Program-made: the position numbers and the translations under genes | Part shown: one piece after another, positions 26,468 to 34,889 of the stretch | How positions within the stretch are numbered: the stretch's first letter is position 1 | Layout: every line of letters starts with the position of its first letter | The notes under the pieces: model-generated | What the model saw: the letters and a program-made list of their open reading frames with translations, nothing else | Told to the model about the DNA's origin: nothing | Database searches by the model: none | DNA from: Aquimarina macrocephali JAMB N27 | GTDB taxonomy: Bacteria > Bacteroidota > Bacteroidia > Flavobacteriales > Flavobacteriaceae | Direction of reading: 5' to 3' | NCBI RefSeq assembly: GCF_000520995.1 | Contig: NZ_JACA01000041.1 | Span: 62,001-126,000, forward strand | DNA length: 64,000 nt

Positions 26468-26944
26468 ATGAATTACAAATTTAGTAATGATGTATCCGAG
26501 GATACAGTAATCGAAAATGTAGAAAAGAAAGAAAACAAAGTATATGATCAAAAGCCAACTCCGGCTTTTATATCGGCATCATGGTCTGCACTATTTATAG
26601 GAATGATATCCTATTGCACCGGATTATGGAATGCGGGTATGGTTCTTAATGAGAAAGGGTACTATTTTACGATCCTGCTATTTGGATTGTTCTCTGCAGT
26701 ATCTGTGCAAAAAAGTGTTAGGGATAGGCTAGAGGGAATCCCGGTTACCGATATCTATTATGGGATTAGTTGGTTTACCACACTCACGTCTATTTTATTG
26801 CTGATTATCGGCTTATGGAATGCCGACCTGGAGCTTAGTGAAAAAGGGTTTTATGGGATGTCTTTTGCTTTAAGTTTATTTGCTGCCATTGCAGTGCAGA
26901 AGAATACCAGGGATAAGAAGTTTATCGAAAACAGCGAGGAGTAA
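26468..26944 (+). CDS. YiaA/YiaB-family inner membrane protein
   Basis: The protein has 158 residues. After a charged 30-residue N-terminus there are two tandem YiaAB units, each two membrane helices joined by a short loop: SALFIGMISYCTGLWNAGMV with LNEKGYYFTILLFGLFSAVS then VQKSVRD, and SILLLIIGLWNADL with LSEKGFYGMSFALSLFAAIA then VQKNTRD. The repeated L-W-N-A and EKG-Y motifs define the family. Function is unknown; E. coli YiaA is a plain inner-membrane protein. It is followed by an inverted-repeat element and a hairpin. Confidence 0.92.
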   Translation: MNYKFSNDVSEDTVIENVEKKENKVYDQKPTPAFISASWSALFIGMISYCTGLWNAGMVLNEKGYYFTILLFGLFSAVSVQKSVRDRLEGIPVTDIYYGISWFTTLTSILLLIIGLWNADLELSEKGFYGMSFALSLFAAIAVQKNTRDKKFIENSEE

Positions 26945-26950
26945 TTAAAT

Positions 26951-27115
26951 CCGAATTATGCATCAGAACTTCGTTATGAGGCTTGAAAGTACCATAAAAT
27001 ATGACATTTTCTTAGTATTAGCATAGCATCGCTACGGTTAAACTGAAAAATGTAGTGCAACGGTATATTTTGAAGTAGTTTCAAGACGTAATAGATTTTC
27101 TGATGCATAATCCGG
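26951..27115. repeat. 165-bp element with 18-bp terminal inverted repeats
   Basis: The left end CCGAATTATGCATCAGAA (26951-26968) is the reverse complement of TTCTGATGCATAATCCGG (27098-27115) with one mismatch. An inner stem pairs AAATATGACATTTT (about 26998-27011) with AAAATGTAG plus TATATTTT (27047-27071). The right 65 bp (27046-27110) recur at 52746-52810. It looks like a non-autonomous, MITE-like element; target duplications were not established. Confidence 0.75.
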
Positions 27116-27184
27116 GTTAGAACAGTGGAATCAAAAGAAGGGACCTTAGGGGGGCTTGAGGTCTCTTGTTTTGATGATTAAAGA

Positions 27185-27214
27185 AGACGGCCGTATGGTT
27201 GCGGCTGTCTTTTT
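27185..27214 (+). terminator. Hairpin terminator
   Basis: AGACGGCCG / CGGCTGTCT (27185-27193 and 27202-27210, one G-T pair) is followed by TTTTT. It lies 240 bp past the YiaA stop and 90 bp before the DUF2157 gene, so it separates the two. Confidence 0.8.
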
Positions 27215-27306
27215 ATCAATAGAAAACAACCCGTTGTGCATTTTAACGCTTTTGCGTTACGATTCTATACACAGCGAGTTATCAATTCACTAAACAACAT
27301 GATATT

Positions 27307-28587
27307 ATGGGATCAAAATTTAATAAAGAACTGCAAACACTGGTAGGAGATAAGATTATCTCTCCAGAGCTTGCAGATAAAATAGGACAATACTACGCTA
27401 CCAAAGATGCAGGAAAGCCTAATAAGCTGTTTATGATCTTTGGGATTTTTGGTGCGTTATTAGTCGGGTCTGGTATTATTTTAATGCTGGCACACAATTG
27501 GGATGATTTTTCGCGATTAACAAAAACAATTTTAGCATTTGGTCCTTTGATACTGGGTCAGATCTTTGCTGGTTTTTCTATATTAAAAAATAAAAGTGCA
27601 ACCTGGAAAGAAGCATCAGGGACTTTTCTTTTTTTCGCAGTGGGTGCATGTATGGCATTGGTGAGTCAGATTTATAATATCCCGGGAGAATTAGGCTCTT
27701 TTTTGCTTACCTGGATTGTACTTTGCTTACCATTGGTATACTTGTTACGATCGCATGCAGTAGCCTTACTTACGATACTGCTAAGTACTTACTACGCGGT
27801 AGAAGTCGGACTATGGAACTATAGAAATACAGAAACTCCCTGGTTGTATATTGCTTTTATTGGAGCAGTGTTGCCGTATTACTACACTCTTATTACAAAG
27901 AATACGGCCAGTAATACGGTTACCATTTTTACCTGGATTTTTCCGGCAAGTATTGCAATTGCATTAAGTGCATTTATAGGCCGTAGTGAAGACCTTGGTT
28001 TTGTGATGTACATCACCATGTTTGGATTCTTATATTCTATAGGAAAACTTACTGTATTTAAAGAGTTAAGAACACTTAGAAATGGCTTTTTGATCATTGG
28101 TTCGCTAGGGACTATAGTATCGCTGATGATTTTTACGTTTCGTTGGATATGGGATGAACTCCCAGAGACATTCAATTATGATACCCAGGAGCTCTATACA
28201 GCAGTAGTAGTATCCTTGTTAAGTATCTCTGTTTTGGGGTATACGGTTATAAGAAAGGGAATACGAGCTGTTAACCTGTTTCAGATAGCTTTTGTGGTCT
28301 TTGGGTTAGTATACTTCTTACTGCCTGATACAGGGATTTTACCTGTTGTATTAATGAATGCATTGGTATTTGCCCTGGGGATGTCTGCCATAAAAATTGG
28401 AGCAGATAAAGTTAACTTCGGGATCCTTAATTATGGATTATTGATCATTTCGATACTTATCATCTGTAGGTTTTTTGATACCGGAATGAGCTTTGTTGTT
28501 AGAGGGATTTTATTTGTAATGGTAGGAGCAGGGTTCTTTTTAACCAATTATATCATGCTGAAAAAACAACAGCGCATTAAGAAGTAA
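27307..28587 (+). CDS. DUF2157 integral membrane protein
   Basis: The protein has 426 residues. A short cytoplasmic N-terminus (KFNKELQTLVGDKIISPELADKI, the helix that opens DUF2157) is followed by about eleven membrane helices. The first is FMIFGIFGALLVGSGIILML, followed by the typical AHNWDDFSRLTKTI loop. The end is positively charged (KKQQRIKK). No activity is known for the family. It usually sits beside a GDYXXLXY protein, and here that partner follows at 28836 on the same strand, 248 bp away with a repeat in between, so co-function is likely. Confidence 0.9.
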   Translation: MGSKFNKELQTLVGDKIISPELADKIGQYYATKDAGKPNKLFMIFGIFGALLVGSGIILMLAHNWDDFSRLTKTILAFGPLILGQIFAGFSILKNKSATWKEASGTFLFFAVGACMALVSQIYNIPGELGSFLLTWIVLCLPLVYLLRSHAVALLTILLSTYYAVEVGLWNYRNTETPWLYIAFIGAVLPYYYTLITKNTASNTVTIFTWIFPASIAIALSAFIGRSEDLGFVMYITMFGFLYSIGKLTVFKELRTLRNGFLIIGSLGTIVSLMIFTFRWIWDELPETFNYDTQELYTAVVVSLLSISVLGYTVIRKGIRAVNLFQIAFVVFGLVYFLLPDTGILPVVLMNALVFALGMSAIKIGADKVNFGILNYGLLIISILIICRFFDTGMSFVVRGILFVMVGAGFFLTNYIMLKKQQRIKK

Positions 28588-28640
28588 TTTGATGATATGT
28601 TATAATACATAAAAAGAGTGATGTCTATTTCGCTTTTGCA

Positions 28641-28713
28641 TTGTCAGTCTGAGCTTGTCGAAGACATTTGAAAACGCAAATTTGAAAGCACTTCGACAGG
28701 CTCAGTGTGACAA
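28641..28713. repeat. Inverted repeat with CTGAGCTTGTCGAAG arms
   Basis: TTGTCAGTCTGAGCTTGTC, then GAAG (28641-28663), pairs with CTTCGACAGGCTCAGTGTGA, then CAA (28691-28713), around a 27-bp spacer rich in TTTGAAA. Related TGTCGAAG pieces occur at 11550, 23868 and 62262. Confidence 0.8.
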
Positions 28714-28835
28714 GAGATATTAAAAACATAAATAAAAAAACATATGAAATGAGCCATAACAATTGAGTTGATACCAACCGAGATGTTCAATGGCGAATTC
28801 CATCTGACAACTAAAAAACAATAAAAAAAGAACAG

Positions 28836-29381
28836 ATGAAACCGATTTATTTTATAGTATTTATAGTCTTGGCAGTAGTGCAAATTGGTACTCCGCTAAA
28901 GATGATTTTTGATAACGAGGATATCCTGATATCGGGAACGGCATATAAATTTAAAACCAGGCCGATTGATCCTACAGATCCGTTTAGAGGAAAATATATT
29001 ACACTTCAGTTTGAAATGAATTCTTTTAAAACCTCAGATACTACCTACGTGTATGGAGATGAGGTACGAGTGTATATAGAAAATGATCAGGAAGGCTTTG
29101 CTAAAGTTGTTCGGGTAAGTAGAGAGCCTCTTGATATTGGTGGTGATTATGTTATGGCCAAAGTAACTAATACATATAATGATGAAATCATGTTTGAGCT
29201 ACCATTTAATAGATTTTATATGGAAGAAACCAAAGCATACGATGCAGAAAAAGCCTATAGGGAGGTAAATAGAAATGCACAGGAAGAGGATGTTTATGCT
29301 GTGGTATATGTTAAAGATGGAGCATCGGTCTTAGAAGATGTAATTATTGCAGGACTACCGATACAGGAGTATGTAGAATGA
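28836..29381 (+). CDS. GDYXXLXY-type protein (partner of DUF2157)
   Basis: The protein has 181 residues with one N-terminal membrane anchor (YFIVFIVLAVVQIGTPLKMI). The family core is DPTDPFRGKYITLQFEM at about 47-63. Here the name motif G-D-Y-x-x-L is present as G-K-Y-I-T-L, with D replaced by K. The rest is a beta-rich periplasmic domain (VYVYGDEVRVYIENDQEGFA-like strands). The function is unknown; it pairs genomically with DUF2157 membrane proteins, as here. Start MKPIYFIVF at 28836 is preceded by AAAGAACAG. Confidence 0.85.
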   Translation: MKPIYFIVFIVLAVVQIGTPLKMIFDNEDILISGTAYKFKTRPIDPTDPFRGKYITLQFEMNSFKTSDTTYVYGDEVRVYIENDQEGFAKVVRVSREPLDIGGDYVMAKVTNTYNDEIMFELPFNRFYMEETKAYDAEKAYREVNRNAQEEDVYAVVYVKDGASVLEDVIIAGLPIQEYVE

Positions 29382-29417
29382 GTCGTTATGCATTTTGATA
29401 TTTTTTGATCCAAAATT

Positions 29418-29537
29418 CGTCAATTCGAGTGCTTCGACCGTAGGAAGAAGAGTATCGAGAATAGGATTTTGGATAAAAAAAGCTATTCTCGATACAATTT
29501 TTCTCCATTCTATTATGAAAAACCACTCGAATTGACG
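29418..29537. repeat. 120-bp inverted repeat related to block B
   Basis: CGTCAATTCGAGTG (29418-29431) is the exact inverse of CACTCGAATTGACG (29524-29537). An inner stem pairs TATCGAGAATAG (29453-29464) with CTATTCTCGATA. It contains CAATTTTTCTCCATTC as in block B, so it is a variant of the mosaic repeats with a full stem. Confidence 0.85.
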
Positions 29538-29666
29538 CTTTTTTAAAAGATGAATCAAAATACATAACAAGTGTAGAATGATAAAAATCACATTTTTAAT
29601 ATGTACCCATTAAACCTTTTTATAATCCTTGGGTCTTAGTATAAGAAATCAAAATATTATAAGGAT

Positions 29667-30011
29667 ATGAAAAATGTGATGAGAATAGTTGTACCGGTTG
29701 TATTGTTTGGTTTTTTAATGACGTCTTGTGCGACTACATTAAAAGTACGTCCGGCACGAGGAGTTGTGGTTACCAAAGTACATCGTCCTAAAGTTGTAGT
29801 ACATAAAAATGTACATTATTATAGAAGTGATGGTGTGTGGTATGTAAAAAAGAATAGAGCCTATAAAAGAGTTACGGTTCCTACAGGAGTGCGAGTAACT
29901 ACATTACCCAGAGGATATAAAACAGTAAAAGTAAGAGGTGTAAAATATTACAGATGTAAAGGAGTATACTACAAGAGATCAGGTAGAAAATATATTGTAG
30001 TACAAGTTTAG
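29667..30011 (+). CDS. DUF6515-like basic lipoprotein (114 aa)
   Basis: MKNVMRIVVPVVLFGFLMTSC followed by ATTLK is a lipoprotein signal with lipobox MTSC. The mature part is rich in Lys, Arg, Tyr and Val and has two related units: NVHYYRSDGVWYVKKNRAY, then VTVPTGVRVTTLPRGYKTV, then VKYYRCKGVYYKRSGRKYIV. The H/K-Y-Y...G-x-Y-Y pattern with an intervening P-x-G...LP-x-G turn is that of DUF6515. It is probably an outer-membrane or periplasmic lipoprotein of unknown role. The gene has a good terminator. Confidence 0.8.
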   Translation: MKNVMRIVVPVVLFGFLMTSCATTLKVRPARGVVVTKVHRPKVVVHKNVHYYRSDGVWYVKKNRAYKRVTVPTGVRVTTLPRGYKTVKVRGVKYYRCKGVYYKRSGRKYIVVQV

Positions 30012-30045
30012 TTGTATTGAGTTGATTAGTTAGTTTTGATGGTAC

Positions 30046-30075
30046 ACCCCGACGTTTTGGCGCCGGGGTTTTCCT
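30046..30075 (+). terminator. Intrinsic terminator of the DUF6515 gene
   Basis: ACCCCG (30046-30051) pairs with CGGGGT (30064-30069), with inner ACG/CGC, and is followed by TTTCCTTT. It lies 35 bp past the stop. Confidence 0.88.
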
Positions 30076-30120
30076 TTATATTGTTATTCTGGTTTTTCTA
30101 ACTATAACCAGAACCTGTAT

Positions 30121-30729
30121 CTACCAAGCTTCTTCAATCTGTAGTCGTTCTCCGTTTTGATATGAAGCGATAAAAGCATTTCTAAACCCGAGTCGTACTA
30201 ATTGTCTACGAAATTTTTTGGCTTCATTAAGCGTTTCAAAATTTCCTAAGGCATATTTATTATATCCGCCACTTTTAATTTGCCTGAAATTCACAAAATT
30301 CTCAGAATACATAGACAAATCGATACTTTCAAAAGCTCCGATTTGTACAGCATATACTAATTCATCTTCCAGGGAACGACCATTTCCTCCTCCAGTACTA
30401 TTTGAATCTAATTCCTGATTCATAGATAGATTTTTAATCGTTTCTGTTAGCTCGGCTATTTTCGTATCTCGTGTGGTAACCTCAGATTTATGTTTTTTCT
30501 GAGAAATCATGTTATCCGGAGTATTAAAATTCATGAAATACACAGTTCCTGCAACACCTAGTAATGCGATAATACCAAGTATAATGGTTGCTATTTTAAA
30601 TTTTCGAGAGTTTTCTTTTTCGTCTTTTACAGCTTTGTCACGTGTATATTCTATAGCACGTTTGGATTCTTCGACTTTTTCTATTTGGTCTTTAAAACCC
30701 TGTAATTCTTCGTCTGTTATAATAGGCAT
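30121..30729 (-). CDS. Membrane-anchored SPOR-domain protein
   Basis: The protein has 202 residues. Residues 1-42 are a charged cytoplasmic coiled coil (GFKDQIEKVEESKRAIEY). Residues 43-65 are a membrane helix (KIATIILGIIALLGVAGTVY). Next comes a short coiled coil (RDTKIAELTETIKNLSM). The C-terminal 75 residues are SPOR-like: VYAVQIGAFESIDLSMY, then KYALGNFETLNEAKKFRRQL, then GFRNAFIASYQNG. SPOR domains bind denuded peptidoglycan at division sites, so an envelope or division role is inferred. It converges on the DUF6515 gene. Confidence 0.88.
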   Translation of the reverse strand: MPIITDEELQGFKDQIEKVEESKRAIEYTRDKAVKDEKENSRKFKIATIILGIIALLGVAGTVYFMNFNTPDNMISQKKHKSEVTTRDTKIAELTETIKNLSMNQELDSNSTGGGNGRSLEDELVYAVQIGAFESIDLSMYSENFVNFRQIKSGGYNKYALGNFETLNEAKKFRRQLVRLGFRNAFIASYQNGERLQIEEAW

Positions 30730-31120
30730 CTGATTTGTGTTTAGGTATTCAAATATAATTGTTTATTATAAAACTTCAAGGTTTTGTGAGTTTTAGGAAT
30801 TCTTATATGATCTAAATCAGAAATATGAAGGTATAAACGTAATTAAGTTACGGTTTTTAATAAAAATATAACATTTATATCTAAAAGTAATGTTATATTT
30901 ATCTCGTAAAAAAAATGATCAAAAAGGAATTATTTGATACTTGATTTTGGATATTGATGATATACACTATCCAAATATTTAGAATTGAGAATACATAAAT
31001 AAGTATAACATTCTGGGAAATACTACAAGGTGTACTAGCATATCATTATTGCATTGTTAGAAAAGAATATGCGAATACAACTGGGGAATTCTTGTATAAT
31101 CAGAATTGTTTATTAAGGGG
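30730..31120. other. Intergenic, no gene seen
   Basis: The region is AT-rich with no coding frame. It lies upstream of the SPOR gene (minus) and ends in a hairpin with a T-run on the plus strand. A short plus-strand RNA is possible, but no proper TAnnTTTG box was found, so I do not call one. Confidence 0.4.
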
Positions 31121-31147
31121 AAAACGCAACCAATGAGGTTGCGTTTT
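31121..31147. terminator. Bidirectional-looking terminator
   Basis: The 11-bp perfect stem AAAACGCAACC / GGTTGCGTTTT with loop AATGA (31121-31147) continues into TTTATTTTTT on the plus strand. For the minus gene ending at 31179 it supplies a TTTT end 32 bp downstream. Confidence 0.88.
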
Positions 31148-31178
31148 TTATTTTTTACAGTATTTTTTGATCTTACTA

Positions 31179-32774
31179 TTAGTTTCCGTCTTGAGCCGGT
31201 GTCGAACTACATTTGGTAAGTTCATCACAAAACTTAAGTAAACTTTCCTGATTGTTTTTGTACTCTTTATTAGCTACTTTTTCAATTACTGTTGGGCAAC
31301 CTTCAGCATATTTGGTAAGGTTCTTTTTAAAACCAAAAACAAAACCAGCTCCCATAGTTGATTTTCCTTTTTCACTTCCGGCAGGAAGAATAACCAACTC
31401 AGATTGATTAAACAGGTATAAGTTAATCTTATCAGACTCAAAAAGCACTTTACAAAGCTTATCAGTAGCACCACCTAATACCATTTGTCCGGCATCTACA
31501 GCTCCTGATTTGATAGAAGATTCTTTAAACTTGATATTTCTGTAATGAAGCCCATCAACAAATACAAGTTCTTTACATTTTTTTGCACTCTTTACTCTGC
31601 TTCCGATTGGAGTACCGTTTTGATCATACTCTACCGTTTTTAACTTGTATCCGATTGAAGCAATATCACTGGATTTGATATCAACCAATGTAGTATCATT
31701 TTCTTTGGTGATCAAGTATGCTTTATTTAATTCTACATCTGCAGTCTCAGTTTCTTCTTCCTCATCGGGTACATTACTAAGATCCTCGGTAAGCACCTTC
31801 ATATGCCTGGTATTAGTTTTATTGATCTCTAAAGACTTGATTAACTTATCTGCCTTATTGATAAAATATTTACCATCTTTTTTATCATAATTATTATCAA
31901 TGATTTTCTGAGCGTACTCTTTTACTTTCTCAGGCATCTCTAGATAGTAGTATAGATTTGCGATGTTATAGTAACTGGCATATCGCACTTTTCTTAATTT
32001 ACGTTTATCTCCCGGGTAGTTTGGGATTACACTATTAAAATACTCGATTATCGGCTCCATCTCTTTCTTGATCTCATCAATTGGTTCATCATATTTGATG
32101 TTATCAAACGCCGCTTTTACCTTATCAAATGCTTCATGGTGTTTCTGAAATTCTGGATGCTTTTTTGAACCTAAAATCCATAAATACTCATATTCGGTTG
32201 TATAAGGGATGTACCCATATGCACGATTTGTATAGGTATTGATATTACTTATAATAGTACTCTTATGAGCACTTCTATATTTGTTTCTTAAGTTGTTTCG
32301 ATTATTATTGTAATAATCTTTTGCCTTAGTATAACTGCTAAAAGTACTACTCTTATAGGTGGTACTTTCTGAATATGTTTTTTGAAAATTTTCTGCAGTC
32401 TCTGCATTGTTAAGCGATAAGGATCCAGAAGATGAATAGGTAACAACTACCATATATTCGTAGCGTACAGAAACAACTTTTCCTTCTTTGTCCTTTTTCT
32501 CAATTTTGTTCTTATTAATATTGACTTCTCCTATTTCGGTACCATTAAAAGTATAATTATAATCTAATGTTCCTTCAGATTTTACTTTAGAGAATCCAGA
32601 AATTGAAATTCCCCTATTATTAGTCGAATACGTTCTTTTGGTATCGTCCAGAATAGGTTTTGTAGGTAATTTTACATAAGAAACTTTAAAGTTTTCTTTA
32701 TCTAGATCTGCACTTTGCGCAAACGAAATTAGACAAAACAATAGGGTAATAGATGTTAGTAATCCTTGTTTCAT
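31179..32774 (-). CDS. Large hypothetical exported protein (531 aa)
   Basis: The signal peptide is MKQGLLTSITLLFCLISFAQ. The mature part has a beta-rich N-terminal third with Ser/Thr/Tyr-rich segments (TYSTNNRGISISGFSKVKSE, TYSSSGSLSLNNAE). A middle helical part (FDKVKAAFDNIKYDEPIDEIKKE, then a YYNIANLYYYLEMPEKVKEY TPR-like unit) follows. The C-terminal third is acidic and then beta-rich, with IGYKLKTVEYDQNGTPIGSR and FVFGFKKNLTKYAEGCPTVI. No family is recognised. It is likely periplasmic or surface-exposed. Confidence 0.7.
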   Translation of the reverse strand: MKQGLLTSITLLFCLISFAQSADLDKENFKVSYVKLPTKPILDDTKRTYSTNNRGISISGFSKVKSEGTLDYNYTFNGTEIGEVNINKNKIEKKDKEGKVVSVRYEYMVVVTYSSSGSLSLNNAETAENFQKTYSESTTYKSSTFSSYTKAKDYYNNNRNNLRNKYRSAHKSTIISNINTYTNRAYGYIPYTTEYEYLWILGSKKHPEFQKHHEAFDKVKAAFDNIKYDEPIDEIKKEMEPIIEYFNSVIPNYPGDKRKLRKVRYASYYNIANLYYYLEMPEKVKEYAQKIIDNNYDKKDGKYFINKADKLIKSLEINKTNTRHMKVLTEDLSNVPDEEEETETADVELNKAYLITKENDTTLVDIKSSDIASIGYKLKTVEYDQNGTPIGSRVKSAKKCKELVFVDGLHYRNIKFKESSIKSGAVDAGQMVLGGATDKLCKVLFESDKINLYLFNQSELVILPAGSEKGKSTMGAGFVFGFKKNLTKYAEGCPTVIEKVANKEYKNNQESLLKFCDELTKCSSTPAQDGN

Positions 32775-32863
32775 AATAGTTGAGGTTATTTATAAAATAG
32801 CCGCAAATATAGTTAAAAAAATGTTAACGTCTTAGTTTGAAACAAGGACCCTTTGTTCTTTGT

Positions 32864-34555
32864 CTACTCGGTAACCTCTATGATTAGAGTATCATCAGTC
32901 TTGGTAACTTTTGTTAATCCTAATTTAGAAAGCCCTTTGATTCCCTTATCCCAGCCTTTATTACTTAGGCCTGTAGCATTTTTAAGATCGGATAAGTCCA
33001 TGCTTTTTTCTTTTTTAAGAATTTCAAAGATGGCTTTTTCGTTATCATTAAGTTCTACTTGTTTTTTCTCTGGACGCATTTGAGGGAAAAACAGTACTTC
33101 CTGGATAGATTGATTGTTGGTCATAAACATGGCCAATCGATCGATACCTATTCCAATCCCCGAGGTTGGAGGCATACCATATTCGAGGGCACGTAGAAAG
33201 TCCTGATCAATAAACATAGCCTCGTCATCACCTTTTTCAGATAATTTAAGCTGATCTTCGAAACGTTCGCGTTGATCGATAGGATCATTAAGCTCTGTAT
33301 AGGCATTTGCTAATTCTTTACCATTTACCATAAGCTCAAAACGCTCTGTAAGCCCTTCTTTAGAACGGTGTTTTTTGGTAAGCGGACTCATCTCTACAGG
33401 ATAATCGATAATAAATGTAGGTTGGATATAACTGGCTTCACATTTTTCTCCAAAAATTTCATCTATCATTTTTCCGATACCCATCGTTTCATCAACGTCG
33501 AGACCTAATGCTTTAGCAGCTTCACGAACTTCAGCTTCGCTCTTTTTATAAAGGTCATATCCGGTATGCTCTTTTATGGCATCCAGAATACCAATACGCT
33601 TATAAGGAGCTTTGTAGTTAATGATATTATCTCCAAATTGTGCTTCGGGACTTCCATGAAGTGTTACAGCTACTTTTTCTAATAACTTTTCTGTAGTATC
33701 CATCATCCAATGGTAGTCTTTGTATGCAGCATACATTTCCATTACGGTAAATTCTGGATTGTGAGTACGATCCATACCTTCATTTCTAAAATCTTTTGCA
33801 AACTCATACACTCCATCAAACCCTCCTACAATCAGACGTTTTAAATACAGCTCATTGGCAACACGAAGATATAAAGGAATATCCAGTGCATTGTGATGTG
33901 TTATAAACGGACGTGCTGCGGCACCTCCTGGTATAGGCTGAAGAATAGGAGTCTCGACCTCTAAAAAGCCCATTTCATTATAAAAACTACGAATGGTATT
34001 TACAATCTGCGTACGTTTAATAAATGTATCTCTAACTTTTGGATTTACCACCAGATCAGCATAACGCTGACGATATCTTAACTCTGGATCATTAAATTCG
34101 TCAAAAGTATTTCCTTCTTTATCTGTTTTAGGAAGAGGAAGTGGCTTTAATGATTTACTTAATAGTGTAAAGTTTTTAACCAATACAGTCTTTTCACCAA
34201 CCTGGGTAGTAAAAAGCTCTCCTTCTATACCTATAAAATCACCTATATCTAATAGTTTTTTATAGACTTCATTATATAAGAGTTTATCCTCACCAGGACA
34301 AATTTCATCTCTGTTAAAATAAACTTGTATACGACCATCGGTATCTTGTAATTCTGCAAAAGAAGCTTTACCCTGTATTCTTCTCGACATTAATCTACCT
34401 GCAATAATTACCTTTTTACCTTCTTCAAACTTGCTCTTTATCTGTTTCGAGGTATAATCAACCGGATACAATGCAGCCGGATAAGGATCGATACCTAGAT
34501 TGCGTAATGCGTTTAATTTCTCTCTTCTTACAAGTTCTTGTTCTGATAATTGCAT
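32864..34555 (-). CDS. lysS: Lysyl-tRNA synthetase, class II
   Basis: The protein has 563 residues. The N-terminal OB-fold tRNA anticodon-binding domain (VIIAGRLMSRRIQGKASFAE) covers 50-150. The class II catalytic core follows, with motif 2 FRNEGMDRTHNPEFTVMEMY at about 262 and motif 3 GIGIGIDRLAMFMTN at about 460. After the usual end (EVLFFPQMRPE) there is an extra domain of about 65 residues (KAIFEILKKEKSMDLSDLK, then GLSNKGWDKGIKGLSKLG) that looks like a winged helix. This extension is seen in Bacteroidota LysS. It charges tRNA-Lys in the cytoplasm and is essential. Confidence 0.98.
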   Translation of the reverse strand: MQLSEQELVRREKLNALRNLGIDPYPAALYPVDYTSKQIKSKFEEGKKVIIAGRLMSRRIQGKASFAELQDTDGRIQVYFNRDEICPGEDKLLYNEVYKKLLDIGDFIGIEGELFTTQVGEKTVLVKNFTLLSKSLKPLPLPKTDKEGNTFDEFNDPELRYRQRYADLVVNPKVRDTFIKRTQIVNTIRSFYNEMGFLEVETPILQPIPGGAAARPFITHHNALDIPLYLRVANELYLKRLIVGGFDGVYEFAKDFRNEGMDRTHNPEFTVMEMYAAYKDYHWMMDTTEKLLEKVAVTLHGSPEAQFGDNIINYKAPYKRIGILDAIKEHTGYDLYKKSEAEVREAAKALGLDVDETMGIGKMIDEIFGEKCEASYIQPTFIIDYPVEMSPLTKKHRSKEGLTERFELMVNGKELANAYTELNDPIDQRERFEDQLKLSEKGDDEAMFIDQDFLRALEYGMPPTSGIGIGIDRLAMFMTNNQSIQEVLFFPQMRPEKKQVELNDNEKAIFEILKKEKSMDLSDLKNATGLSNKGWDKGIKGLSKLGLTKVTKTDDTLIIEVTE

Positions 34556-34576
34556 AAATTCGTCATTTTAAAGGGA

Positions 34577-34584
34577 CAAAAATA
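34577..34584 (-). promoter_or_regulatory. -7 element of the lysS promoter
   Basis: On the minus strand TATTTTTG matches the Bacteroidota -7 consensus TAnnTTTG exactly, 22 bp from the lysS ATG. This predicts a leader of roughly 15 nt. No clear TTG is seen at -33. Confidence 0.65.
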
Positions 34585-34889
34585 GCCTATTTGAAGAAGT
34601 TAAAGAAAGGTCTGATTAAAAACTTTTAACCTCAATTATAAGACATCAAAAAATCACACTATTTGACGACTTTTTATATTGAGACCTCTACATTAAACTC
34701 AGATTCATATCATTGTTTTACAATATTACAAGTGTTGTGGTAGTAAAGTAAAATGTAACCTGTTCATCTATAATTTTATGTGAATTTTTAAAATCTATCA
34801 ATGGATTGTGATTATAAAATAGAGTCAATTGTAAATTAAAAGGTTAGTAGAGCTTTAGTTTTACGTAGATCAGCTATTGTTTGTATTTA
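34585..34889. other. Intergenic, no gene seen
   Basis: The AT-rich region between lysS and the MBL-fold gene has no open frame with coding character and no strong hairpin. Confidence 0.5.

Noticed and set aside
30730..31147. Small RNA ending at the plus-strand terminator
   Set aside because: The hairpin with its T-run is good, but no TAnnTTTG promoter was found and the hairpin can serve the minus-strand gene.
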